A stretch of DNA of 64,000 nt from LMUY01 sp965199105 (lineage in GTDB: Bacteria > Pseudomonadota > Alphaproteobacteria > Acetobacterales > Acetobacteraceae), in contig CBDAQO010000002.1 of NCBI GenBank assembly GCA_965199105.1, forward strand, positions 1,302,001-1,366,000, written 5' to 3'. The notes under the pieces are model-generated. The model was given only the letters and a program-made list of their open reading frames with translations. It did no database searches and was not told the origin of the DNA. Positions 17,143 through 25,672 of the stretch are shown here, piece by piece. The position numbers and the translations under genes are program-made. Numbering within the stretch: the first letter of the stretch is position 1; each line of letters begins with the position of its first letter.

Positions 17143-18087
17143 CTACACCCGCCCCAGCCGCTCGGCCAGGCCGGGCTCGCGCAGCGCCATGCGGGCCCGC
17201 AGCAGGCGCCACTCGCCAAGCTTGAGGAACTCCACGTCGCGGCGCGGCGAGGTCGCCGACAGGATCAGCCCCTGCAGCCCCGCCATCACGTCGTCGGCCA
17301 CGGCGTAGGCGCGGCAGCGGTTCAGCACGCGTTCGTCGCAGCGCCCCTCGGCCATCTCGAGTGCCGCGCGCCACTCGTCTTCCACCATGTAAGCCTCGTT
17401 CAGCAGCACGGCGATGTCGTAATGCGGGTCGGCCTGGCCGGCGCAGTCGAAGTCGGCGAGCCACACCTCGCCGTTCGGCCCCAGCATCAGGTTGGAGGCC
17501 TGGCCATCATTGTGGCAGGGCGCGCTGTCGCAGCCGGCGGCGGTGAGTGCCGCGCCGGCGGCCGCGACCTGGGCCAGCAGCGCCGGCATGTCGGCGGGCA
17601 GCGGGGTTGCGGTGGCGGCAGCCAGGCGGGCATGGGCGGCGACGCGGGCGAACACGTCCCATTGCCGGGCCAAGGGCGGGCCGCGGCGCAGCGCCTGCTT
17701 GGCCGCCAGCGCCGCGCGCATCACGTCCGGCTGCACCAGGTCGTCGAGCCGCGCCGCGCGCCAGGGCGGCAGCAGCCAGGCCACGCCGAGGGCGCCGAGC
17801 GCGGGCAGGAACAGCCGCACCGCCGGCGCCACGCCCGCTTGCATGCCGGCCAGGGCGCCGGCGTGGGCGGCCTCGACGTCGATGAAGGCGGCCATGTCGG
17901 GTTGCGCCAGCTTGAGGAACATCGCGTCCGCCGGCGTGTCGCTGGTGAGGCACCAATTGGCCCAGTCGACCGCCTGGCACATCGGCGACGCCACCGCGGC
18001 CACCGCCGGCCGCCAGCGCACCCCGCCCCGCTCGGCCCAGGGCGAAGCGGCAACCACGGCGGCGACGTCCGTCACGCTTGCCGGCAT
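17143..18087 (-). CDS. Choline-kinase-like phosphotransferase (APH fold), first of a tandem pair
   Basis: 314 residues from ATG 18087, a start that overlaps the end of the hydantoinase gene by 16 bp. ATP-binding Lys is probably in 'AMFLKLAQPDMAAFIDVE'. The catalytic loop is the complete 'PCHNDGQASNLML', and the metal site is 'VWLADFDCAGQADPHYDIA'. It ends with 'DVEFLKLGEWRLLRARMAL', which parallels 'FDFFKYGVWKHMRARSLL' in the neighbour; the two genes are therefore likely ancient duplicates. Cytoplasmic small-molecule kinase of unknown substrate. The overlap with an amide-cleaving enzyme gene suggests the hydrolase product or its precursor is phosphorylated, which is inference. Confidence 0.83.
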   Translation of the reverse strand: MPASVTDVAAVVAASPWAERGGVRWRPAVAAVASPMCQAVDWANWCLTSDTPADAMFLKLAQPDMAAFIDVEAAHAGALAGMQAGVAPAVRLFLPALGALGVAWLLPPWRAARLDDLVQPDVMRAALAAKQALRRGPPLARQWDVFARVAAHARLAAATATPLPADMPALLAQVAAAGAALTAAGCDSAPCHNDGQASNLMLGPNGEVWLADFDCAGQADPHYDIAVLLNEAYMVEDEWRAALEMAEGRCDERVLNRCRAYAVADDVMAGLQGLILSATSPRRDVEFLKLGEWRLLRARMALREPGLAERLGRV

Positions 18088-19301
18088 AGCTGCCACAGCA
18101 CGCGCGCCAGCACGGTAGCGCCGAGCTCGAGGTCGTCCCGGCTGGTGAACTCGGAGGGGTGGTGGCACACACCGCCGACGCTCGGCACGCACAGCACCAC
18201 GGATGGGCAGAGCGGGATCATGCTGATGGCGTCGTGCGCGGCGATGGTCTCCAGCCGCGCGGTGTCGTGGCCCAGGGCGCGCGCTTCGTCGATCGCCAGC
18301 GCCACCAACGCCGGGTCAAACTGGCCGGCGGCGCGGCGGTCGACCGCGCGCACCGCGTGGCGCACCCGTGCCGTGGCGGCCGCCGCCTCCGCCGCCGCCA
18401 GCAGGCGCCGCTCCGCCCAGTCCAGCACCGCCGGCTCGGGCGAGCGCAGTTCGATGAACAGCACCGCCTCGCCGGGCACGACGTTGGGCGAGTTCGGCCG
18501 CACCTCGAGGCGCCCGACCGAGCTGTGCAGCGTGCCGGATGCGGCCGCGGGCAGGGCACCGAGCGCTGCGATTAGGTGGGCGGCGCCGAGCAGCGCGTCC
18601 TGCCGGTCCGCCATCGGGGTGGGGCCGGTGTGGGCCTGCCGCCCGAGCATGGCCAGCCGGTACTTCACCGCCCCCCAATGGCGCGTGATGGCGCCGAAGC
18701 GCTGGCCGCCGCGTTCGAGCACCGTGCCGCACTCCACGTGCAGCTCCACGTAGGCGGCGGGGCGCGGGCCATGGCCGCTGCCGGCGTAGCCGATGTCGGC
18801 CAGCGCGGCCGCTGCGGTGATGCCGTCGCCATCGGCCCGGGCCAGCGCGTCGGCCACGGGCAGCGTTCCGGCGAACACCGAGCTGCCGAGCAGGCTGGGC
18901 TGGAAACGGGCGCCTTCCTCGCTGGTCCAGTTGACGACGGCGAGGTTGCGCCGCGGCGTCACCCGCTCGGCGGCGGCCCGCGCCCGCACCGCCAGCACGG
19001 CCTCGCAGGCGGCCAGCACGCCATAGGCGCCGTCGAAGCGCCCCCCCTGCGGCTGGCTGTCCAAATGCGAGCCGGCCATCACCACGGGCGCGTCCGGCCC
19101 GGCCCAGTCGAGCAGGCCGAACATGTTGCCGATCGCATCCACCGTCACGCGCAGGCCGTGGCCGCGCAGCCAGGCCGCCAGGTGGTCTCGCGCGGCGCCA
19201 TCCGCGGGCGACAACGCCAGGCGGTGCATGCCGCCATCCGGGGTGCCGCCAAAGGGGAGGAAGTCGTCCATCAGGGCGTGCAGGCGGGCCGGGTCGATCA
19301 T
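18072..19301 (-). CDS. Zn-dependent hydantoinase/carbamoylase-family amidohydrolase (M20 fold)
   Basis: 409 residues from ATG 19301. Metal ligands of the N-carbamoyl amino acid/allantoate/ureidoglycolate amidohydrolase family are visible: His79 ('AGSHLDSQPQGGRFDG'), Asp90, Glu128/129 ('WTSEEGARF'), His188 ('VELHVECG') and the C-terminal His in 'GVCHHPSEFTS'. The dimerisation lid region with 'VRPNSPNVVPGEA' is present. The usual Gln after His-x-Glu in 'HIEQG' is Cys here. It should hydrolyse an N-carbamoyl or ureido C-N bond. It is the first gene of a minus-strand unit with two kinases and an exporter, and divergent from the amidase at 19427 across a 125-bp shared promoter region. A control site there is likely, but none is recognisable. 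Confidence 0.87.
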   Translation of the reverse strand: MIDPARLHALMDDFLPFGGTPDGGMHRLALSPADGAARDHLAAWLRGHGLRVTVDAIGNMFGLLDWAGPDAPVVMAGSHLDSQPQGGRFDGAYGVLAACEAVLAVRARAAAERVTPRRNLAVVNWTSEEGARFQPSLLGSSVFAGTLPVADALARADGDGITAAAALADIGYAGSGHGPRPAAYVELHVECGTVLERGGQRFGAITRHWGAVKYRLAMLGRQAHTGPTPMADRQDALLGAAHLIAALGALPAAASGTLHSSVGRLEVRPNSPNVVPGEAVLFIELRSPEPAVLDWAERRLLAAAEAAAATARVRHAVRAVDRRAAGQFDPALVALAIDEARALGHDTARLETIAAHDAISMIPLCPSVVLCVPSVGGVCHHPSEFTSRDDLELGATVLARVLWQLCRQA

Positions 19302-19426
19302 CGCGGACAGTCTCGACGATCTGCGCTTGCTTGCCCAGGCATGATTGCGGCGGGCATCGCGGCGGGTCTTTGCAGGCTGCGTGGTTTGGTCCAGGCTGCG
19401 CCACCACCCGCCGGAGGTCCCCGCCG

Positions 19427-20986
19427 ATGCCCTCACCGCCACAGCCCGGCCCCGCTCCAGGGCCCGAAATCGTCGAGCTGACGGTGGCCGACATCGAGCA
19501 CGGCTTCGCCACCGGGCATTTCACCGCGGAGGCGCTGGTGCTGGCGTTCCAGGCCCGCATCGCGGCGCACAACCCGGCCTACAACGCCATCATCTTCCAC
19601 AATCCGGACGCACTCGACGATGCCCGCGCGATCGATCGGCGGAGGGCTGCGGGAGAGGCGCTGGGCCCGCTCGCCGGCGTGCCCGTGGTGGTGAAGGACC
19701 CGATGGACATGGTGGGCTTCCCCACCACCGCCGGCTGGTCGCTGCTCTATAGCGGCACGGGCGGGATCGACCTGATGCCCGCCACCGACGCGCCCGTGGT
19801 GGCGCGCATGCGGGCGGCTGGTGCGGTGATCCTGGGCAAGACCAACGTGCCCGTGCTCAGCCACACCGGCAGCCACGCCAACGATAGCTGGGCGGGCCCC
19901 ACCTACAACGCCGCCCTGCGCGACAGGCTGCCCGGCGGCAGCAGCGCCGGCACGGCCACCGCGGTGGCTGCCAGCATGGCGGTGCTGGGCCTGGCGGAGG
20001 AGACCGGCGGCTCGATCCAGAACCCGGCCTCGGCGCAGGCGCTGGTCGGTATCAAGCCCAGCTTCGGCCTGGTGCCCAACGCCGGCGTAATGCCGCTGTC
20101 GGCCAACCGCGACGTGGTGGGGCCGATCGCCCGCTGCGTGCGGGACGCGGCGCTGACGCTGGATGCGCTGGCGGGCTACACCGCGGCGGACCCGAAAACC
20201 ATTGCCGGCGTGGGCCACCGGCCGAAGGGGGGCTACGCCGCCGGGTTGCGCGCCGATGCGCTGCAAGGCCGCCGCATTGGCCTCTACGGCCCGGGCTGGC
20301 GCGACCAGGCGCTGTCGGACGCCACCGCCGCACTCTATCAGCGAGCCCAGGGCGAGTTGGCCGCGCGCGGGGCGGAGTTGGTGGCGGACCCGTTCGCCGG
20401 GTCGGGCTTCGCCGCGCTGCGGCAGCCGGTGTCGGCCAGCGTGGCGTTCGACGCGCGCGGGCTCGAATCGGTGCCATACGACCTGCAGCAATACCTGCAA
20501 CGGCTCGGGTCGGACGCGGCATTGCGCAGTTTTGCCGACTTCGCCGCCGCCACCGCCGCGCAGGACGCCTTCGCACCCGGCGGCGTGCTGGCGTTCATGC
20601 CGTTGCTGCCGCAATTCGGCGCCTGCCTGGCCGACCCGGCGCGACCGCCCGACCTGTCGCAGTTCATCGCCGCGCGCGAGGCCTACCTCGAGGTGTTTGG
20701 CGCCGTGATGGCGGCGCACCGGCTGGACGCGCTGGTGTTCCCGCAGATGCGCACCGAGCTCGGCCTGCTGCACGGCGCGGAGACGATCCAGGAGACCACG
20801 GTGAGCGAGATCAACATCGCGGGCCTGCCGGTGGTGACCGTGCCGGCCGGCTACCACGAGTCCGGGGCGCCGTTCGGCCTGGTGGTCGTGGGCCCGATGT
20901 GGAGCGAGGCGGCGCTGCTCGCCCTGGCCTACGACTACGAGGCCGCCACGCACCACCGCCGCGCCCCGGTGCTGCACGCGGACTGA
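19427..20986 (+). CDS. Amidase (amidase-signature family)
   Basis: 519 residues from ATG 19427, with 'ggagg' about eight to ten bases upstream. The Ser-cisSer-Lys triad is complete: Lys90 ('VVVKDPMDM'), Ser172 ('PGGSSAGTATA') and nucleophile Ser196 ('ETGGSIQNPAS'), with the usual 24-residue spacing between the serines. Cytoplasmic; hydrolyses an amide to acid plus ammonia. The substrate is unknown, but the gene heads a plus-strand unit whose next five genes form an UrtABCDE-like importer, and a second amidase ends it. The import of short amides or ureides and their use as nitrogen source is a reasonable inference. Only 86 bp separate its stop from the binding-protein start. Confidence 0.9.
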   Translation: MPSPPQPGPAPGPEIVELTVADIEHGFATGHFTAEALVLAFQARIAAHNPAYNAIIFHNPDALDDARAIDRRRAAGEALGPLAGVPVVVKDPMDMVGFPTTAGWSLLYSGTGGIDLMPATDAPVVARMRAAGAVILGKTNVPVLSHTGSHANDSWAGPTYNAALRDRLPGGSSAGTATAVAASMAVLGLAEETGGSIQNPASAQALVGIKPSFGLVPNAGVMPLSANRDVVGPIARCVRDAALTLDALAGYTAADPKTIAGVGHRPKGGYAAGLRADALQGRRIGLYGPGWRDQALSDATAALYQRAQGELAARGAELVADPFAGSGFAALRQPVSASVAFDARGLESVPYDLQQYLQRLGSDAALRSFADFAAATAAQDAFAPGGVLAFMPLLPQFGACLADPARPPDLSQFIAAREAYLEVFGAVMAAHRLDALVFPQMRTELGLLHGAETIQETTVSEINIAGLPVVTVPAGYHESGAPFGLVVVGPMWSEAALLALAYDYEAATHHRRAPVLHAD

Positions 20987-21072
20987 CTGGCATCCAACTT
21001 GCACACACTGCACCGACCGAAGACGGGCGAGCCAACCGGTTCCGCCCCCACCACAGGCATTTGGAGCGAACG

Positions 21073-22317
21073 ATGGCATTGAACGGTGTGACCCGGCGCG
21101 ACACCCTCAAGTTCGTGACCATGCTCTCGGCCGGCGCCCTCGCCGCGCCCGCCCTCATCCGCTCCGCCCGCGCCGCCGAACCGATCAAGCTCGGCAGCCT
21201 GCTCGACGGCTCGGGCGCGATCGGCCTGGAAGGCTCGCGCATGATCCAGACCACGCAATACGCGGTGGGCGTGCTGAACGACGCCGGTGGCCTGCTCGGG
21301 CGGCAAATCCAGCTCATCAACTACGACACGCAATCGAGCATGCAGCTCTACTCGCAGTTCGCCCAGCAACTCATCCTGAAGGACCGGGTGGACGTGATCC
21401 AAGGCGGCATCACCTCGGCCTCCCGCGAGGCGATCCGCCCCACGCTCGACCGCTACAAGACGCTCTACTTCTACAACACGCAGTATGAAGGCGGCGTGTG
21501 CGACCGCGACGTGTTCTGCACGGGCACCACGCCCGCGCAGACGGTGGACCACGTGGTGAGCTATGCGCTAAAGACCTGGGGCAAGAAGGCCTACATCGTC
21601 GCCGCCGACTACAACTACGGCCAGATCACCGCCAAGTGGATGACCAAGTTCGCCCGCGATGGCGGCGGCAGCGTGCTGCAGACCGACTTCTTCCCGCTCG
21701 ACGTCACCAACTTCTCCTCCGCGATCAGCCGCATCCAGCAGGCGCAGCCCGATTTCGTGCTCTCCGCCCTGGTCGGCGCCAACCACTCGGGCTTCTACCG
21801 CCAGTGGGACGCGGCGGGCATGAAGACCAAGATCCCGATGGGCTCGACCGTGTTCGGCCTTGGCGACGAGCTGACGGCGATGGACCCGTCCACCACCAAC
21901 GGCATCGTCACCTCCTACGGCTGGTACAACAGCCTCACCACGCCGCAGAGCACGGCCTTCGTGAAAGGCATGCAGGCCAAGTTCGGCGCCGGCGTCACCG
22001 ATTTGGGCGAGCTCGACTCGGCGACCTACGAGGGCATCATGCTGTGGGCGGAGGGCGTCAAGAAGGCGGGCTCGGTCGAGCAGGCCAAGGTGATCGCGGC
22101 GCTGGAAAGCGGCATCACCATCGACGGGCCGTCCGGCAAGGTGGTGATGGACGCCAAGACCCACCACACCATCCGCAACGCCTACCTGGCGCAGCCCAAG
22201 GACAAGGTGTGGGAGATCATGGCGACCTACCCCGACCAATATCCCGGCGATACGGGCGGCGCCTGCGACCTGATCAAGTCGCCCACCACCAACAAGCAAT
22301 TCGTGCCCACCATCTGA
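21073..22317 (+). CDS. ABC transporter substrate-binding protein, UrtA/FmdD-like (amide/urea type)
   Basis: 414 residues from ATG 21073 with 'ggagcga' upstream. The N-terminus has a twin-Arg export signal, 'TRRDTLKFVTML' followed by a hydrophobic stretch and 'ARAAEP' cleavage region. The mature part is a type I periplasmic binding protein (Peripla_BP_5). 'DGSGAIGLEGSRMIQTTQ', 'NDAGGLLGRQIQ' and 'YEGGVCDRDVFCTG' are typical of the urea/short-chain amide group rather than LivK. It should bind the ligand in the periplasm and deliver it to the permeases encoded next. The Cys pair near 'GGVCDRDVFC' may form a disulfide. Confidence 0.9.
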   Translation: MALNGVTRRDTLKFVTMLSAGALAAPALIRSARAAEPIKLGSLLDGSGAIGLEGSRMIQTTQYAVGVLNDAGGLLGRQIQLINYDTQSSMQLYSQFAQQLILKDRVDVIQGGITSASREAIRPTLDRYKTLYFYNTQYEGGVCDRDVFCTGTTPAQTVDHVVSYALKTWGKKAYIVAADYNYGQITAKWMTKFARDGGGSVLQTDFFPLDVTNFSSAISRIQQAQPDFVLSALVGANHSGFYRQWDAAGMKTKIPMGSTVFGLGDELTAMDPSTTNGIVTSYGWYNSLTTPQSTAFVKGMQAKFGAGVTDLGELDSATYEGIMLWAEGVKKAGSVEQAKVIAALESGITIDGPSGKVVMDAKTHHTIRNAYLAQPKDKVWEIMATYPDQYPGDTGGACDLIKSPTTNKQFVPTI

Positions 22318-22330
22318 CCCGGCGCCCCGC

Positions 22331-23197
22331 ATGGACCTCGCCGGGCTGCTCGCCTTCAACGTCGTCACCGGAGTGGCCACGCTGGTGCTGATCACGCTCG
22401 GCCTGGGCGTGATCTACGGCATGATGCGGATCATCAACCTGGCGCACGGCGAGTTCATGATGCTGGGCGCCTACACCGCGGTGACCGCGAACGAGGCGGG
22501 GGTGAACGTCTGGCTCGCCATGCTGGTGCTGCCGCCGCTGGTGGTGGGCCTGGTGGGGCTGGTGCTGGAACGCTGCCTGATCCGCTTCCTCTACGGCCGC
22601 ATCATCGACACCATGCTCGCCACCTGGGGCGTCAGCCTGGCGCTGATCGGGCTGATGACGACCATCTTCGGCAACGTGGTGCGCGGCATGTCGGCCCCGG
22701 TAGGCGGCTTCTCCATCGGGCGCTACGGGGCCAGCCTCTACAGCCTGGTGATCGTGGTGACGGCGCTGGCGGGGCTGGTCGGGATGTTCGCCCTGCTGCG
22801 CGCCACCCGCTTCGGGCTGATCCTGCGGGCGACGATGCAGAACCCGAACATGGCCAGCGCGCTCGGCGTGTCCCCACCGGTGATCTACATGGCGGCGTTC
22901 GCGCTGGGCTCGGCGCTGGCCGGCTTGGCGGGCGGCGTGCTGGCGCCGATCTCGGGCATATCGCCGGGCATGGGTGCGGCCTACATCGCCCGCGCATTTA
23001 TCACCGTGCTCGGCGGCGGCCCGGCGATCATCACCGGCACCGGGCTGGCCTCGTCGCTGTTCGGGCTGATCAACGAGCTGGTGTCGTTCCAAACCACGCC
23101 GGTGATCGGGGACGTGGCGCTGCTGGCCGCGGCCATCCTGATGATCCGCATCCTGCCGCAGGGCATCACCGGCCGCTTCTTCAGGCGCAGCCTATGA
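22331..23197 (+). CDS. ABC transporter permease, UrtB/LivH-like
   Basis: 288 residues, starting 13 bp after the binding-protein stop. Hydrophobic throughout with about eight helices. LivH-family marks are 'GLGVIYGMMRIINLAHGEF' near the N-terminus and 'IAGTGLASSLFGLINE'-like text in 'IITGTGLASSLFGLINE' towards the end. It forms the translocation channel with the UrtC-like protein, whose ATG overlaps this stop by 4 bp. The order binding protein, LivH-type, LivM-type, LivG-type, LivF-type is that of urtABCDE. Confidence 0.92.
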   Translation: MDLAGLLAFNVVTGVATLVLITLGLGVIYGMMRIINLAHGEFMMLGAYTAVTANEAGVNVWLAMLVLPPLVVGLVGLVLERCLIRFLYGRIIDTMLATWGVSLALIGLMTTIFGNVVRGMSAPVGGFSIGRYGASLYSLVIVVTALAGLVGMFALLRATRFGLILRATMQNPNMASALGVSPPVIYMAAFALGSALAGLAGGVLAPISGISPGMGAAYIARAFITVLGGGPAIITGTGLASSLFGLINELVSFQTTPVIGDVALLAAAILMIRILPQGITGRFFRRSL

Positions 23198-24219
23198 GCG
23201 GCTGGCGCGGTGCCGCCGCGGTGGTGGCCGCCGGGCTGGTGCTGATGTTCGGCCTGCCGCAGGTGTTCGACCTGTTCGGCATCGTGCAGGTGACGGTGTT
23301 CGCCGCCATGGCGATGTATGCGCTGAGCCAAGGCTTCCTGTGGGGCTTCGGCGGCATCATGTCGTTCGGCCAGGCCGCGTTCCTGGGCCTCGGCGGCTAC
23401 GCCTACGCGGTGGCCGCGCTCAACTTCGGCGACAGCACGCTGCCGGTGGTGATCGCGGTGGTGGTGCCGATGCTGTTCGCCGCCCTGCTGGGCTACTTCA
23501 TGTTCTACGGCCGCATCAGCGACGCCTATGTCGGCGTGATCACGCTCACCGTCTCGGTGATCCTGTTCGAGCTGGTGAACTCCACCTCCGGCAGCGAGTA
23601 CCGCATCGGCAGCGCCGAGCTCGGCGGCTTCAACGGCATCCCCGCCGTGCCGCCGCTCAACATGCCGTTTGACCCCGGCACTCCGCTCGACCCGGTGCAG
23701 ACCTGGTACGCCGCGATGGGCTCGCTGATCGCGGCCTACGTGCTGCTGCGCCTGATCCTGGCCAGCCGGTTCGGCCGCGTCGTGGTCGCCATTCGTGAGA
23801 ACGAGACGCGGGCGATGCTGCTGGGCTACGATCCGCGGCGCTATAAGCTGTTCACCTTCATGATCGCGGCGGGCGTGGGCGGCTTGGCCGGGTGCCTGTT
23901 CACGGTCTGGGGCGCGTTCATCAGCCCCACCGTGTTCAGCCTCACCATGTCGGCCCAGGTGATCATCTACGTGCTGGTGGGCGGGCTGGGCACGCTGATC
24001 GGCCCGATGCTGGGGGCGGTGGTGATCCAATACCTCATAATCCTCGCCGGGTCGCAGAGCCGGGTGGACTCCAACCTCGGCCTGGGCGTGGTGCTGGTGG
24101 CCTTCGTCGTGCTGGTGCCGCAGGGCGTGGTGCCGGTGATCCGCGACAAGCTGCTGTTGCGCTGGCTGCCGGCCCGGCGCGCGCGCCCCACCGGCGCCGT
24201 GGCCGAAGTGCAGCGATGA
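23194..24219 (+). CDS. ABC transporter permease, UrtC/LivM-like
   Basis: 341 residues; the ATG overlaps the previous stop and its own stop overlaps the ATG of the ATPase gene. Family marks are 'GFLWGFGGIMSFGQAAFLGL' (a conserved LivM helix) and the EAA-like cytoplasmic loop 'VVVAIRENETRAMLLGYDP' that contacts the ATPases. About nine membrane helices. It is the second channel subunit of the amide/urea-type importer. Confidence 0.92.
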   Translation: MSGWRGAAAVVAAGLVLMFGLPQVFDLFGIVQVTVFAAMAMYALSQGFLWGFGGIMSFGQAAFLGLGGYAYAVAALNFGDSTLPVVIAVVVPMLFAALLGYFMFYGRISDAYVGVITLTVSVILFELVNSTSGSEYRIGSAELGGFNGIPAVPPLNMPFDPGTPLDPVQTWYAAMGSLIAAYVLLRLILASRFGRVVVAIRENETRAMLLGYDPRRYKLFTFMIAAGVGGLAGCLFTVWGAFISPTVFSLTMSAQVIIYVLVGGLGTLIGPMLGAVVIQYLIILAGSQSRVDSNLGLGVVLVAFVVLVPQGVVPVIRDKLLLRWLPARRARPTGAVAEVQR

Positions 24220-24935
24220 GCGCGGCGCTGCTCGAGGCGGACGGCGTGACGATGCGCTTCGGCGGCGTCACCGCCGTCTCGGACGTGAGCCTCACGCTGC
24301 AGGAGCGCGAATTGCGCTGCCTGATCGGCCCGAACGGCGCCGGCAAGAGCACCTTCTTCAAGATCCTGACCGGCCAGCTTCGCCCCACCCAAGGCAGCGT
24401 CCGGTTCCGCGGCCAGGACGTGACCGGGGCCAACCCGCACGCGATCGCCCGGTTGGGGGTGGGCATCAAGACGCAGGTGCCGAACGTGTTCAACGGCCTC
24501 TCGGTGCGGGAGAACGTGTTCATCGGCGCAGCGAGGCTGCACTCCGCCCGTGAAGCGCGCCGCATCGTGGAGCAGACGCTGGCGCGGTTGCAGCTCGACG
24601 CCATCGCCCAGCGCATCGTGGGCGAGTTGGCGCACGGGCAGCGCCAATGGGTGGAGATCGCCACGGTGCTGGCGCAGCAGCCGCAACTCATCCTGCTGGA
24701 CGAGCCGGCGGCCGGCATGAACCACGCCGAGGTGGTGCGGACGGCCGAGCTGATCCGCGAGATCAACCTCACCCAGGCGCTCGTGGTGGTCGAGCACGAC
24801 ATGCCGTTCATCCGCATGATCGCCAACACGGTCACGGTGTTCAACCAGGGCACGGTGCTGGTCGAGGACCATGTCGACCACGTGCTGGCCGACCAGCGGG
24901 TGCGTGACGTCTACCTGGGCAAGCAGGCGGCATGA
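24216..24935 (+). CDS. ABC transporter ATP-binding protein, UrtD/LivG-like
   Basis: 239 residues from ATG 24216. Walker A 'GPNGAGKST', Walker B 'LILLDEPAAGM' and switch His in 'VVVEHDMPFIRMI' are complete. The signature region reads 'LAHGQRQWVEIATVLAQ' instead of LSGGQ, as is usual for UrtD ('LSHGQKQWLEIG'), and the protein ends 'RVRDVYLGKQAA', also UrtD-like. This supports an urea/amide-type rather than branched-chain amino acid importer. Overlaps both neighbours by 4 bp. Confidence 0.92.
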   Translation: MSAALLEADGVTMRFGGVTAVSDVSLTLQERELRCLIGPNGAGKSTFFKILTGQLRPTQGSVRFRGQDVTGANPHAIARLGVGIKTQVPNVFNGLSVRENVFIGAARLHSAREARRIVEQTLARLQLDAIAQRIVGELAHGQRQWVEIATVLAQQPQLILLDEPAAGMNHAEVVRTAELIREINLTQALVVVEHDMPFIRMIANTVTVFNQGTVLVEDHVDHVLADQRVRDVYLGKQAA

Positions 24936-25636
24936 GCGCGCTGGCGGTGCGCGACCTGCGCTCCGGCTATGGCCGTATCCCGATCCTGGCCGGCGTCACG
25001 CTGGCGGCGGCGGAGGGCGAGGTGGTCGGCATCCTGGGCCATAACGGCATGGGCAAAACCACGCTGCTGCGCACGCTGATGGGCTACCTGCCGGCGACCG
25101 CGGGCAGCGTCGCGTTCGCCGGGCGGGACGTGACCAGGCTGAGCCCCACGGCGCGCTCCCGCTTAGGCGTGGGCTACGTGCCGCAGGGCCGCGAAATCTT
25201 CGCCACCCTCACGGTTGCCGACAACCTGCGCATGGGCTGCCTGCGCCAGGCCCAGCCGCAGCAGACCATCACCACCATCCTGCAGGATTTCCCACGGCTG
25301 ACCCGGCTGCTCGACCGGCTCGGCGGCGCGCTCTCGGGCGGCGAGCAGCAGTTGCTGGCCCTGGCGCGCTGCCTGTGCGGGGCGCCCAAGCTGATCCTGC
25401 TCGACGAGCCGACCGAAGGCATCCAGCCCTCCATCATCGAGGAAATGGTCGACACGCTGCAGGCAGTGCGGCGCCGCAGCGGCGTCACGATCGTGCTGGT
25501 GGAGCAGAACCTGAGCTTCATCTCGCAACTGTCGGACCGCATCCTCATCCTGCAGAAAGGCGAGGTGACGCGCGAGGTCCCGCCCGACATCGTGCATGAT
25601 GGGGCGATGATGGAGGAGTTCGTCGGCATGGCGTGA
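24932..25636 (+). CDS. ABC transporter ATP-binding protein, UrtE/LivF-like
   Basis: 234 residues. Walker A 'GHNGMGKTT', signature 'LSGGEQQLLALARCL', Walker B 'KLILLDEPTEGIQPSII' and switch His replaced by Gln in 'VLVEQNLSFISQL', all as in UrtE/LivF. The phrase 'VGYVPQGREIFATLTV' is a LivF-family mark. Fifth and last transporter gene of the unit. A 36-bp gap leads to the second amidase, probably in the same transcript. Confidence 0.92.
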   Translation: MSALAVRDLRSGYGRIPILAGVTLAAAEGEVVGILGHNGMGKTTLLRTLMGYLPATAGSVAFAGRDVTRLSPTARSRLGVGYVPQGREIFATLTVADNLRMGCLRQAQPQQTITTILQDFPRLTRLLDRLGGALSGGEQQLLALARCLCGAPKLILLDEPTEGIQPSIIEEMVDTLQAVRRRSGVTIVLVEQNLSFISQLSDRILILQKGEVTREVPPDIVHDGAMMEEFVGMA

Positions 25637-25672
25637 CGCCGGCCGGCCGGGCATGCGGGAGGAGCGGACGAC

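Noticed and set aside
16200..18087. The tandem kinases as the displaced AmgK sugar kinase
   Set aside because: Their N-lobe and loop motifs resemble choline/ethanolamine kinases, and they are tied to a hydrolase operon more than 40 kb away.
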